Of a stretch of 10,501 nt of DNA, positions 1-6,418 are shown one piece after another. Source of the stretch: Firmicutes bacterium UBA3871 (GTDB lineage: Bacteria; Bacillota; Clostridia; Peptostreptococcales; Anaerovoracaceae); the NCBI GenBank assembly GCA_002392265.1, contig DGGP01000154.1, positions 1 to 10,501 on the forward strand, in the 5' to 3' direction. The stretch's first letter is position 1. Each line of letters begins with the position of its first letter. A program made the position numbers and the translations under genes. The notes beneath the pieces were generated by a model that ran no database searches, was not told the DNA's origin, and saw only the letters and a list, made by a program, of their open reading frames with translations.

Positions 1-93
1 CTGCTGATGCACGCTATGGGACCTAACGTTGCAGGCGTAATCGGATCGGCAGTTGCGGCTTCCGTTATGCTCTCGATGTTCGGCGGATTCTAA
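1..93 (+). CDS. C-terminal end of a sodium ion-translocating decarboxylase beta subunit (partial)
   Basis: Only the last 30 codons are present, read in frame 1 and ending at TAA 91-93; the gene starts upstream of the window. The visible peptide contains [15 protein letters not shown] followed by a hydrophobic end (VMLSMFGGF). [11 protein letters not shown] near the C-terminus is characteristic of the membrane beta subunits of biotin-dependent sodium-pumping decarboxylases (the OadB/MmdB/GcdB family). These subunits couple decarboxylation of a carboxybiotinyl carrier to sodium export through the cytoplasmic membrane. The substrate (oxaloacetate, methylmalonyl-CoA or glutaconyl-CoA) cannot be told from this fragment. 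The subunit is often encoded last in its operon, and the terminator immediately downstream fits that. The family call rests on recognition of about 20 residues, so it is good but not certain. Confidence 0.75.
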   Translation: MLMHAMGPNVAGVIGSAVAASVMLSMFGGF

Positions 94-111
94 GGATAAA
101 GCTTACAAAAC

Positions 112-162
112 AAAAAACAGGCACGCTTTCGCGAAAGTAGCTTCGCAGGGCGTGCCTTTTTT
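112..162. terminator. Bidirectional intrinsic terminator between convergent genes
   Basis: The stem GGCACGC (120-126) pairs with GCGTGCC (150-156). An inner stem, GCGAA (131-135) with TTCGC (142-146), extends the hairpin. On the plus strand it is followed by six T residues (157-162). On the minus strand the A-run at 112-117 becomes a T-run just past the stem. It therefore can terminate both the decarboxylase gene reading rightwards and the HAD phosphatase gene reading leftwards, whose stop codon is at 169-171. Confidence 0.85.
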
Positions 163-168
163 ATTTGC

Positions 169-819
169 CTATTTCGCGCCGAGAAGCCTCAAAAGGTCTG
201 AAGCAGCGGCTACCCGGTAGTCCGGCTCGAACTCCTTTGGAAAGGCCGAGCCCGCAAACTGTGACCAGCCCACAAGAACTGCCGTTACTCCCGCATTCTT
301 TGCGCAGCCCATATCGAACTTTGTGTCGCCAAGCATAAGCGCTTCCGAAGGCTCCACACCGAGCTTGCCAAGCGCGCAAAGTGCCGGCTCCGGCGAAGGC
401 TTTGCTGCCACATTGTCGTCACAGCCCACAACAGCGTCGAAATAGTCCAGAAGGCCAAATTTGGCGAGGCCCTCTTCCATGCTGCTGCGAACGCGTGCCG
501 AAACCATAGCCAGCTTGTAGCCCATTTCATGCAGGCGGTGAATCAGCTCAGCCATGCCGGGGAAGAGCTCGATTTCCTCCGCATAGCGTGACTTTTGCCA
601 CTGGCGGTAGATGTCCATGCACTTTTCGGGATCTTCGTCCGGAAACATGTGTGTCATGCTGTATTCCAGCGTTTCTCCAAAGCTTTTGAGTATCTTTTGC
701 TCATCACCCTCGTGCCCGGTCAGCGTCCTGAAGAGGTGCTGCCAGGAGCCCATGATGAGGTTGTTTGTGTTCATTAATGTGCCGTCAAAATCAAACAGTA
801 CTGCCTTGTATTTAGACAT
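169..819 (-). CDS. HAD-superfamily phosphatase, PpaX/Gph-like
   Basis: This 216-residue cytoplasmic protein is of normal length for a HAD subfamily I hydrolase with a helical cap. All four motifs are visible: motif I DFDGTL with nucleophile D10 and acid/base D12; motif II at S107 (MVSAR); motif III K140 (AAKPSPEP); and motif IV GDTKFD with D165 and D169, which bind magnesium. The cap lies between about residues 16 and 85. The DGTLMNTNNLI sequence just after motif I resembles PpaX pyrophosphatases, which hydrolyse inorganic pyrophosphate. Phosphoglycolate phosphatase (Gph) or a broader sugar-phosphate phosphatase is also possible, since HAD substrates are hard to predict. The start at 817-819 is supported by AAAGGAG on the minus strand (832-838). 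The gene is transcribed alone, divergent from addB, and ends at the shared bidirectional terminator. Confidence 0.88.
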   Translation of the reverse strand: MSKYKAVLFDFDGTLMNTNNLIMGSWQHLFRTLTGHEGDEQKILKSFGETLEYSMTHMFPDEDPEKCMDIYRQWQKSRYAEEIELFPGMAELIHRLHEMGYKLAMVSARVRSSMEEGLAKFGLLDYFDAVVGCDDNVAAKPSPEPALCALGKLGVEPSEALMLGDTKFDMGCAKNAGVTAVLVGWSQFAGSAFPKEFEPDYRVAAASDLLRLLGAK

Positions 820-904
820 TGATGTATTATACTCCTTTGTTGTTTATGACATTCATTCTACCATATAAAGCGGCGATGCGAAACAGATTTTTTGCATACG
901 GGCT

Positions 905-932
905 TTGTTTGGGGCAGATAATGGAATATAAT
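905..932 (+). promoter_or_regulatory. Possible sigma-70-type promoter for addB
   Basis: The 167-base spacer 820-986 between the divergent HAD and addB genes is AT-rich. On the plus strand a TATAAT lies at 927-932, with a weak -35 candidate TTGTTT (905-910) at 16-base spacing. A second TATAAT is at 939-944 without a convincing -35. The low complexity of this stretch makes chance matches likely. On the minus strand a TAGAAT (855-860) could be the -10 of the HAD gene, without a clear -35. Confidence 0.35.
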
Positions 933-986
933 ATAAAATATAATGTAATAAGACCAAGCAGCAGATAATAATGAATTGGAGTATAT

Positions 987-3900
987 ATGCTAAATATCTA
1001 TTACGGCAGAGAAAGTATAAATAAAGAAGCCTTTGCTTTCGGAAAAATAAAGGAAAGCCTCAAAAGCGACGAGCGTGAGGTAATTGTCATAGTGCCCGAC
1101 CAGTACAAGCTTGTGACCGAAAAAGCGGCCATGAAATATATGGAGCTTCCGGGACTGATGGGGGTGGAAATAACCAGCATCCGCAGGCTTGGCAGTAAAA
1201 TAGTCGGGGAATACGGGATCGGCGAGCGCAGCTATATAGATAAATACGGCAGGCATATAATTCTGTCGGATATTATAAACGGCATGGCGCGGGAGCTGAA
1301 GGTGTACAGCCGTCAGGGCAGCAGATCCTCGTTTATAGAGATGATAAACAATCAGATTTCCGAGTTCAAGCGTTTTGGCGTAACTCCGGACATGCTGCGG
1401 AGGGCTGCGGAGGGCAGACAGGATAAAGACGTCCTCCTCGGATTAAAGCTCTCCGACATAATCAAGATTTACACGGCATATGAAAAGAGAATTGAGGGAA
1501 GCTATGTCGACACCGAAGACAGAACGAACATTTTCCTTTCACATATCGGGGAAAGCGACAGTGTAAAGGGAAAAGAGATTTGGGTCTGGGGCTTTGACTG
1601 GTTTGCACCAAAGGACCTTGACGTGCTGCGCGAGCTGATGAATGCAGCGGGCGAGCTTAACATGCTTTTTACCTACGGAAGCGGCTGTGCTGATTCGCAG
1701 CTCTTTACCATTACAGGTGAAATGATGGAAAAGCTTTGCGGACTGGCGGCAGAGTCGGGGCTTACATATCGTAAAACGCAAATAGGCGATGAGTGGCGTG
1801 CCAAGCGCGATCCGGCAATCGCAGCTCTCGAAAGGGGAATCTTTGCGCTGCCTGTTCCCGAAACCTCGCCGGCGGAAAAAGGGGCGGCGGAAAAATCGAT
1901 CACGATGGTGGCTTCGGCAAACGTGCATGTGGAGGCTGAGTCGGCGGCGGCTTATATACTCTCGCTGGTGCGCGATGAAGGCTATCGTTATAGGGATATT
2001 GCGCTGATTTGCAACGACCGCGAGGAGCGCGGCGAGGTTATTCGGCAGACCTTTGAGGAGTATGGCATCAGCCTGTTTGTGGACAGAAAGAGGAGTATCC
2101 TGCGCCATCCTGCGGTGGGCTTTTTGATGTCCCTGATTGATGTAGTGACAAAGGGCTACAGATCCGAGGATGTGTTTGCGATGCTGAAGACGGGGCTGGG
2201 TCCGCTTTCCGGCGAAGAAGTCGAAAGGCTCGAAAACTACGCCGTATGCTATAAAATTGAGGGCAGCCGCTGGAAGAAAAGCTTCACAAAGGCGAATACC
2301 CCGCGCGAAGAAGAACAGCTTGCCGAGCTTGAGAGCATGCGCGAGGCGGTTTGTGATTTTACAAGCGCGTTCGAAGCACTGTATAAAAAGGACAGAGACG
2401 CCGTGTCACGCACGGAGGCAATATACACATTCCTAAAGGACAGAGTGCAGATGCACGAAAAGCTTCAGGCTGAAATATCGGAGCTTGAAGGCTGCGGAAA
2501 GCTTGAAGAGGCGGCTGAGCTCGGACAGGTCTGGGACAGCCTGCTTGCCGTGATGGCGCAGATGCAGACGGTTATGGGCGAGACGAAAGTCAGCCTGGAA
2601 AGATACAGAAACCTGCTTGGAGCGGGGCTTGCTGCGGTTGAAGTCGGAATCCTGCCGCCGAGTGCGGACGGTATCACCATGGACACAATGCAGCGCTCGA
2701 GGCTGGGGGACATAAAAGCTTTGGTTATAGTCGGCGCAAACGAGGGCGAGATTCCAAAGGGTACTGCTTCGCAGAGTCTCCTAAGCGACATTGAAAAGCA
2801 GAATCTTGCGGGTGAAATCAGGCTCGGGAAGCTGTCCGACATTCGCTCGCAGGAGGAAAAGCTTGCGATGTATCGAGTGCTCTCGCAGCCTGCGGAAAAG
2901 CTCTACATCAGCTACGCTTCGTCGGGAATTGAAGGCGAAAAGCTGCGCCCGGCAGAGCTGTTTAACGACATTGCAAAGTTTCTTGAGATAAAGCCGCTGG
3001 CCGAGTTTTCGAGCGGAGACAGAGTGGGGCTTCCGGCGGGGATAGAGAATCCGATGGCGAGTCTGCGCCACCTCGCGGAGCAGGCCCTGCAGTGTGCGCA
3101 TGAAGGGAAAGAACTGCCGCAGGAGTGGCGGGAGGTTTACTCTTGGTGTATGAAGAATGCGCCGGAACAGACACGCGCCTTCACATCGGGCATTGGCTAC
3201 CGGCATGAGGAAGAAAAAATCAGCCCTGAGACTGCGGGCGAAGTGTACGCAAAGGAAAGCGGCGACATCAAAGTCAGTCCTTCGAGTCTTGAAAAGTATT
3301 CGCACTGCCCGTTCAGGTTCTTTGTGCAGGCGGGGCTGGCACCGGAGGAGCGCAGAATATATGAGATGGCTTCGCGCGAGGTGGGTGAGATCTACCACGA
3401 ATGCCTCGAGAGGCTGATGAAAGAGCTGTCGGGTGACGGGCTTGACGTGAACGATGCTTCGTCACGCTGGCAGACGGCGACGGCGGATGAGGTTAGAGAG
3501 CTTACCGGAAAGATATTCGACGATGTCGCAAGGAACTACAGAAGCGGACTGGCGGGCGAAGGTCCTGTCGAAAGCTACCGCGCGCGTCAGATGAAGCGTG
3601 TGATTTGCGAGAATGCCTGGGCGGCGGTTTGCCATGTCAGAGTCGGCGAAGTGAAGAGCATAAAGCTCGAGCAGGCATTTAACGACAGGAAGGGCGCGAG
3701 CTATCCGTCAATCGCGGTTCCCGCAGGAGGCGGGGATACCGTGCGCGTAACGGGCATAATAGACCGCATAGATACGCTAAAGGATGGGGAAATAAAGATA
3801 ATCGATTACAAATCGGGTGCGTATGAAATAACGCCCGAAGAGATAAAGACCGGGTGGAAGCTGCAGCTGATGTTGTATCTGAAGGCTGCGAGCAGAGATG

Positions 3901-4424
3901 CGAAGCCTGCCGGAGTCTTTTACTACAACATTAATACAAAGCTGTTCGGCGAGAACAAGTCGGGTAACGACAAGCTGTCCCTGGAGGATATAAAGGCAGG
4001 GCTCGAAAGTGAGGCGCAGGCCTTTAACCTCAGATATCGCGGGCAGTATGCGATGAGCGGGCTGCTGGTAAACGACGGGGATATTGCGCCAAATATCGTG
4101 GGTCCGGCGCGCTCAAACAGGGATCCGATGTACTTTCCTGTGGTAAAGAGCTGCAGCTGGACCGAAAAGGATAAAGCTTACTCGGGTAAAGCTGTGCTGT
4201 CGCCTGAGGAGTTTAGGGAAATGGAAAGCGAGTTTGACCGCGTGATAACCGAGCTTTGCACGCGCCTTTCGCAGGGGCATATCGAAGCTCGCCCGAAGAG
4301 GCAGCGCAAACCAAAGAGCGCATCGGCAAAGATGCAGAGCGGCTGCGATTACTGCGCTTACCACAGTATCTGCCGCTTCGACAAGCGCCTACCGGGCTGC
4401 ACCGAAACCCTCCTCGACTTCTAA
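987..4424 (+). CDS. addB: ATP-dependent helicase/deoxyribonuclease subunit B (AddB/RexB)
   Basis: AddB pairs with AddA to process double-strand DNA ends for RecA-dependent repair. The 1145 residues match the usual length of about 1150-1170. The N-terminal two thirds is a helicase-like scaffold, with VIVPDQY (34-40) in place of the usual VPEQ motif and GANEG (583-587). The C-terminal RecB-type nuclease domain carries H804, D926 (in IIDRID), D940 and K942 (IIDYKS), and Q960/Y964 (LQLMLY). Four cysteines expected to hold a 4Fe-4S cluster are all present: C774 and C1120-x2-C1123-x5-C1129. The N-terminal Walker A usual in AddB is degenerate (GRESINKEA, residues 7-15, where GxxGxGKT is expected), as in RexB-type proteins. 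The ATG is preceded by TTGGAG (976-981). The stop codon overlaps the first bases of a repeat array, and the tail after the last cysteine is short (16 residues). addA is not found nearby. Confidence 0.95.
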   Translation: MLNIYYGRESINKEAFAFGKIKESLKSDEREVIVIVPDQYKLVTEKAAMKYMELPGLMGVEITSIRRLGSKIVGEYGIGERSYIDKYGRHIILSDIINGMARELKVYSRQGSRSSFIEMINNQISEFKRFGVTPDMLRRAAEGRQDKDVLLGLKLSDIIKIYTAYEKRIEGSYVDTEDRTNIFLSHIGESDSVKGKEIWVWGFDWFAPKDLDVLRELMNAAGELNMLFTYGSGCADSQLFTITGEMMEKLCGLAAESGLTYRKTQIGDEWRAKRDPAIAALERGIFALPVPETSPAEKGAAEKSITMVASANVHVEAESAAAYILSLVRDEGYRYRDIALICNDREERGEVIRQTFEEYGISLFVDRKRSILRHPAVGFLMSLIDVVTKGYRSEDVFAMLKTGLGPLSGEEVERLENYAVCYKIEGSRWKKSFTKANTPREEEQLAELESMREAVCDFTSAFEALYKKDRDAVSRTEAIYTFLKDRVQMHEKLQAEISELEGCGKLEEAAELGQVWDSLLAVMAQMQTVMGETKVSLERYRNLLGAGLAAVEVGILPPSADGITMDTMQRSRLGDIKALVIVGANEGEIPKGTASQSLLSDIEKQNLAGEIRLGKLSDIRSQEEKLAMYRVLSQPAEKLYISYASSGIEGEKLRPAELFNDIAKFLEIKPLAEFSSGDRVGLPAGIENPMASLRHLAEQALQCAHEGKELPQEWREVYSWCMKNAPEQTRAFTSGIGYRHEEEKISPETAGEVYAKESGDIKVSPSSLEKYSHCPFRFFVQAGLAPEERRIYEMASREVGEIYHECLERLMKELSGDGLDVNDASSRWQTATADEVRELTGKIFDDVARNYRSGLAGEGPVESYRARQMKRVICENAWAAVCHVRVGEVKSIKLEQAFNDRKGASYPSIAVPAGGGDTVRVTGIIDRIDTLKDGEIKIIDYKSGAYEITPEEIKTGWKLQLMLYLKAASRDAKPAGVFYYNINTKLFGENKSGNDKLSLEDIKAGLESEAQAFNLRYRGQYAMSGLLVNDGDIAPNIVGPARSNRDPMYFPVVKSCSWTEKDKAYSGKAVLSPEEFREMESEFDRVITELCTRLSQGHIEARPKRQRKPKSASAKMQSGCDYCAYHSICRFDKRLPGCTETLLDF

Positions 4425-4457
4425 TCTGGGGACAGGCACCAAATTAGCCTTTTTTCC

Positions 4458-4571
4458 AATCTGGGGACAGGCACCAAATTGGCCTTTTTTCCAATCTGGG
4501 GACAGGTTTCGAATTCGGGCGACCTGTCCCGAAATTCGCCTTTTCGCCAATTTGGTGCCTGTCCCCAGATT
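4458..4571. repeat. 26-bp perfect inverted repeat able to form a long hairpin or cruciform
   Basis: Bases 4458-4483 are the exact reverse complement of 4546-4571, giving a 26-bp uninterrupted stem around a 62-base loop. The loop contains a second hairpin (4499-4530). No T-run follows the stem on the plus strand (the next bases are CGCCTTGAAAAA), so it is not a canonical intrinsic terminator. It could still shield the addB mRNA 3' end or impede readthrough. Confidence 0.8.
4499..4530. repeat. Inner hairpin of the repeat array (GGGACAGGT / ACCTGTCCC)
   Basis: GGGACAGGT (4499-4507) pairs perfectly with ACCTGTCCC (4522-4530) around a 14-base loop. The loop contains the palindrome CGAATTCG. An alternative pairing, TTCGGG (4514-4519) with CCCGAA (4528-4533), uses overlapping bases, so the two hairpins exclude each other. 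Confidence 0.7.
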
Positions 4572-4575
4572 CGCC

Positions 4576-4605
4576 TTGAAAAAAGGGGCAAAAATGTGAT
4601 AAAAT
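4576..4605 (+). promoter_or_regulatory. Sigma-70-type promoter of the acyl-CoA synthetase operon
   Basis: The -35 box TTGAAA (4576-4581) is separated by 18 bases from the -10 box TAAAAT (4600-4605), which is preceded by an extended -10 TG (4597-4598). The -35 box starts only 4 bases after the end of the repeat array. Transcription would begin near 4612, leaving a leader of about 35 bases before the ATG at 4648. An AGGAG at 4614-4618 has no start codon at a suitable distance. Confidence 0.65.
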
Positions 4606-4647
4606 TAACTATTAGGAGAAAATCTCAAAGTACGTAGCAGGTGACCT

Positions 4648-6414
4648 ATGAACAAGCGTAAATACAAAAATCTAATATATAAAACGCGGCCGCTTACGGA
4701 CCTCAAGGATATGGTTCGTCAGAGCGTAGAACTCTTCGGCCCAAAGGACGCATACCTGGTAAAGGACCGTCCGGGCGGTGAGTACCGCGGAATCAGCTAT
4801 GACGATTTCGGGCAGGATATCGATTGTCTCGGTACAGCATTTCTGGCGCGCGGACTCAAGGACGCAAGAATTGCCGTAGTCGGCGAAAACAGCTACAAGT
4901 GGGTTGTTTCCTACCTTGCAGTTACAAACGGGGTCGGCGTGATTGTGCCGCTCGACAAGGAGCTTCCGACCAACGAAATGGCCGGGCTCATCGAAAGAGC
5001 GGATGTTCAGGCGATAGTCTGCTCTGCAAAGCTTGAAAAGAAGCTGCGCGAAATGGAGCTCAGCGCCCCGAGCCTCCGCTACATCGTGAGGATGGCCGCA
5101 CCCGAAACAGCGGATGAAGATGAAAAAGAAAACGCCGGGCCTGAAATCCTTTATTTTGACGAGCTTGTCAGCGAAGGCAAAAAGCGCATCGAAGAGGGCG
5201 ACCACAGCTTCATCGATGCGAAAATAGACCCTTATGCGCTCTGCTCGCTGCTCTTCACATCGGGCACGACCGGCACCGCAAAGGGCGTAATGCTCTCGCA
5301 CAGCAACATCGTCCAAAACGTAGTAAACATGAGCAAATACGTCGACATCGGCATCGACGGCATCGGCCTGTCGGTTCTCCCGATGCACCACACCTTTGAG
5401 ATGACCTGCCACATCATGACATCCATCTACCAGGGCCTGACGGTTTGCATCTGCGAAGGCCTGAAGTACATAATGAAGAACATGGCCGAAGCCAAGTGCA
5501 CGCACATGCTCGGAGTGCCGCTGATTTTCGAACAGATGCACAAAAAGATCATGAAGCAAGCCGACCAAAAAGGCCAAGGCGCAAAGCTTCGCAAGGGCAT
5601 AGCGCTGTCACACAGGCACAAGCTCTACAACCACCCGGAGATCACACGCAGAATGTTCTCGGCGCTCCACAGCGCAACGGGCGGCAGAATGCGACTCTTC
5701 ATCGCGGGCGGCGCAGCCATCGACCCGAGCGTTATCGACGATTTCGAAGCTATGGGCATCACGATGTTTCAGGGCTATGGCATGACAGAGAATGCCCCGA
5801 TTATTGCGGTTAACCGCGACAGATGTTCAAAGAGCGCCGCTGCGGGATTTCCTATGCCGGGCACCGAGGTGCGCATAGTAAATCCTGACGAGAACGGCAT
5901 CGGCGAAGTTATCTGCAGAGGTCCTTCCGTAATGATGGGATACTACAACAATCCCGAAGAGACCGCCGAAGTCCTGAAGGACGGCTGGCTCTACACCGGC
6001 GATTACGGCAGGATGGATGACGAAGGCTATCTTTACATCTGTGGCCGCAAAAAGAACGTAATCGTTACCAAAAATGGAAAAAATGTCTTCCCTGAGGACG
6101 TTGAATATTATCTCTTAAAGAGTGACTATATCGAGGAAGTGCTCGTCATGGGCGTAGAAGAGCCAAAGACCGGCGACACCGTGATAAAGGCGAGCATCTA
6201 CCCGAACTACAGCCTGATCGAAAGCGAGATGGGCAGCGTCAGCGAAGAGGAGCTGCAAAAGTTCTTCAAGGGCATAGTGGACCATGTAAACGAAGAAATG
6301 CCACTCTACAAGCGCGTAAAGCGCATCACAATCAGGTCGACGGAGTTCGAAAAGACTACGACCAGAAAGATAAAGCGATTTGCAAAAGGCAATATTACTG
6401 AAGAGCGGAGATAA
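4648..6414 (+). CDS. Long-chain-type acyl-CoA synthetase (AMP-binding), first copy
   Basis: This 588-residue cytoplasmic or membrane-associated enzyme of the ANL adenylating superfamily activates a carboxylic acid with ATP to an acyl-AMP and then transfers it to CoA. Motifs run in order: the P-loop TSGTTGTAKG (204-213); LPMHHTFE (244-251); YGMTE (377-381); DGWLYTGD (445-452), the hinge-proximal motif of long-chain synthetases; GRKKN (466-470); and the C-terminal catalytic lysine K574 in TTTRKIKR. The set is complete, so the enzyme should be active. The acyl substrate cannot be read from the motifs; long-chain fatty acid is the default for this subfamily. The start is preceded by AGGTG (4639-4643), a modest and closely placed ribosome binding site. 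The gene is first in an apparent operon, and its stop lies 4 bases before the next gene, which encodes a paralogue. Confidence 0.92.
   Translation: MNKRKYKNLIYKTRPLTDLKDMVRQSVELFGPKDAYLVKDRPGGEYRGISYDDFGQDIDCLGTAFLARGLKDARIAVVGENSYKWVVSYLAVTNGVGVIVPLDKELPTNEMAGLIERADVQAIVCSAKLEKKLREMELSAPSLRYIVRMAAPETADEDEKENAGPEILYFDELVSEGKKRIEEGDHSFIDAKIDPYALCSLLFTSGTTGTAKGVMLSHSNIVQNVVNMSKYVDIGIDGIGLSVLPMHHTFEMTCHIMTSIYQGLTVCICEGLKYIMKNMAEAKCTHMLGVPLIFEQMHKKIMKQADQKGQGAKLRKGIALSHRHKLYNHPEITRRMFSALHSATGGRMRLFIAGGAAIDPSVIDDFEAMGITMFQGYGMTENAPIIAVNRDRCSKSAAAGFPMPGTEVRIVNPDENGIGEVICRGPSVMMGYYNNPEETAEVLKDGWLYTGDYGRMDDEGYLYICGRKKNVIVTKNGKNVFPEDVEYYLLKSDYIEEVLVMGVEEPKTGDTVIKASIYPNYSLIESEMGSVSEEELQKFFKGIVDHVNEEMPLYKRVKRITIRSTEFEKTTTRKIKRFAKGNITEERR
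6406..6410 (+). promoter_or_regulatory. Ribosome binding site that fixes the start of the second synthetase
   Basis: CGGAG, inside the last codons of the first synthetase, lies 8 bases before ATG 6419. This favours 6419 over an in-frame TTG at 6380, which would overlap the upstream gene by 35 bases and has no comparable ribosome binding site. Confidence 0.7.
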
Positions 6415-6418
6415 AACA

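Larger units (their letters stand above)
4423..4571. repeat. REP/BIME-like palindromic repeat array with GGGGACAGGCACC core
   Basis: A 35-base unit starting AATCTGGGGACAGGCACC is present at 4423-4457 and again, almost identically (one base different), at 4458-4492. A third copy starts at 4493 but matches only for its first 14 bases (AATCTGGGGACAGG) and then diverges. An inverted copy of the 23-base core occurs at 4549-4571 and is an exact reverse complement of 4423-4445 and 4458-4480. This organisation, GC-rich cores in direct and inverted orientation between genes, is that of REP/BIME elements, which are typically mobilised by REP-associated tyrosine transposases (IS200-like Y1). No transposase gene is present in the window, so this would be a non-autonomous copy. 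The array fills most of the 223-base addB-synthetase gap and overlaps the last two bases of the addB stop codon (4422-4424). Confidence 0.85.

Noticed and set aside
905..944. AT-rich repeat region upstream of addB as an origin or iteron array
   Set aside because: The repeated TATAAT-like words are short, irregular and low-complexity; there are no DnaA-box clusters or regular iterons.
2781..3398. Minus-strand open frame of 205 codons inside addB
   Set aside because: Shadow of the addB coding frame, rich in Arg, Leu and Cys with no motif and no ribosome binding site that I can see.
4445..4492. Intrinsic terminators at the T-runs 4450-4455 and 4485-4490
   Set aside because: Each six-T run lacks a GC-rich hairpin immediately upstream; the stems in this region pair over longer distances and are not followed by T-runs.
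4423..4571. CRISPR array
   Set aside because: The 35-base units are directly contiguous with no unique spacers between them, one copy is inverted, and no cas genes are present.
4672..5577. Long minus-strand open frame of 301 codons opposite the first synthetase
   Set aside because: It lies wholly antisense to a gene with complete catalytic motifs, and its translation shows no recognisable domain; long antisense frames are common in codon-biased genes.
6380..6418. TTG start at 6380 for the second acyl-CoA synthetase
   Set aside because: It would overlap the first synthetase by 35 bases and lacks a good ribosome binding site, while ATG 6419 has CGGAG at 8 bases.
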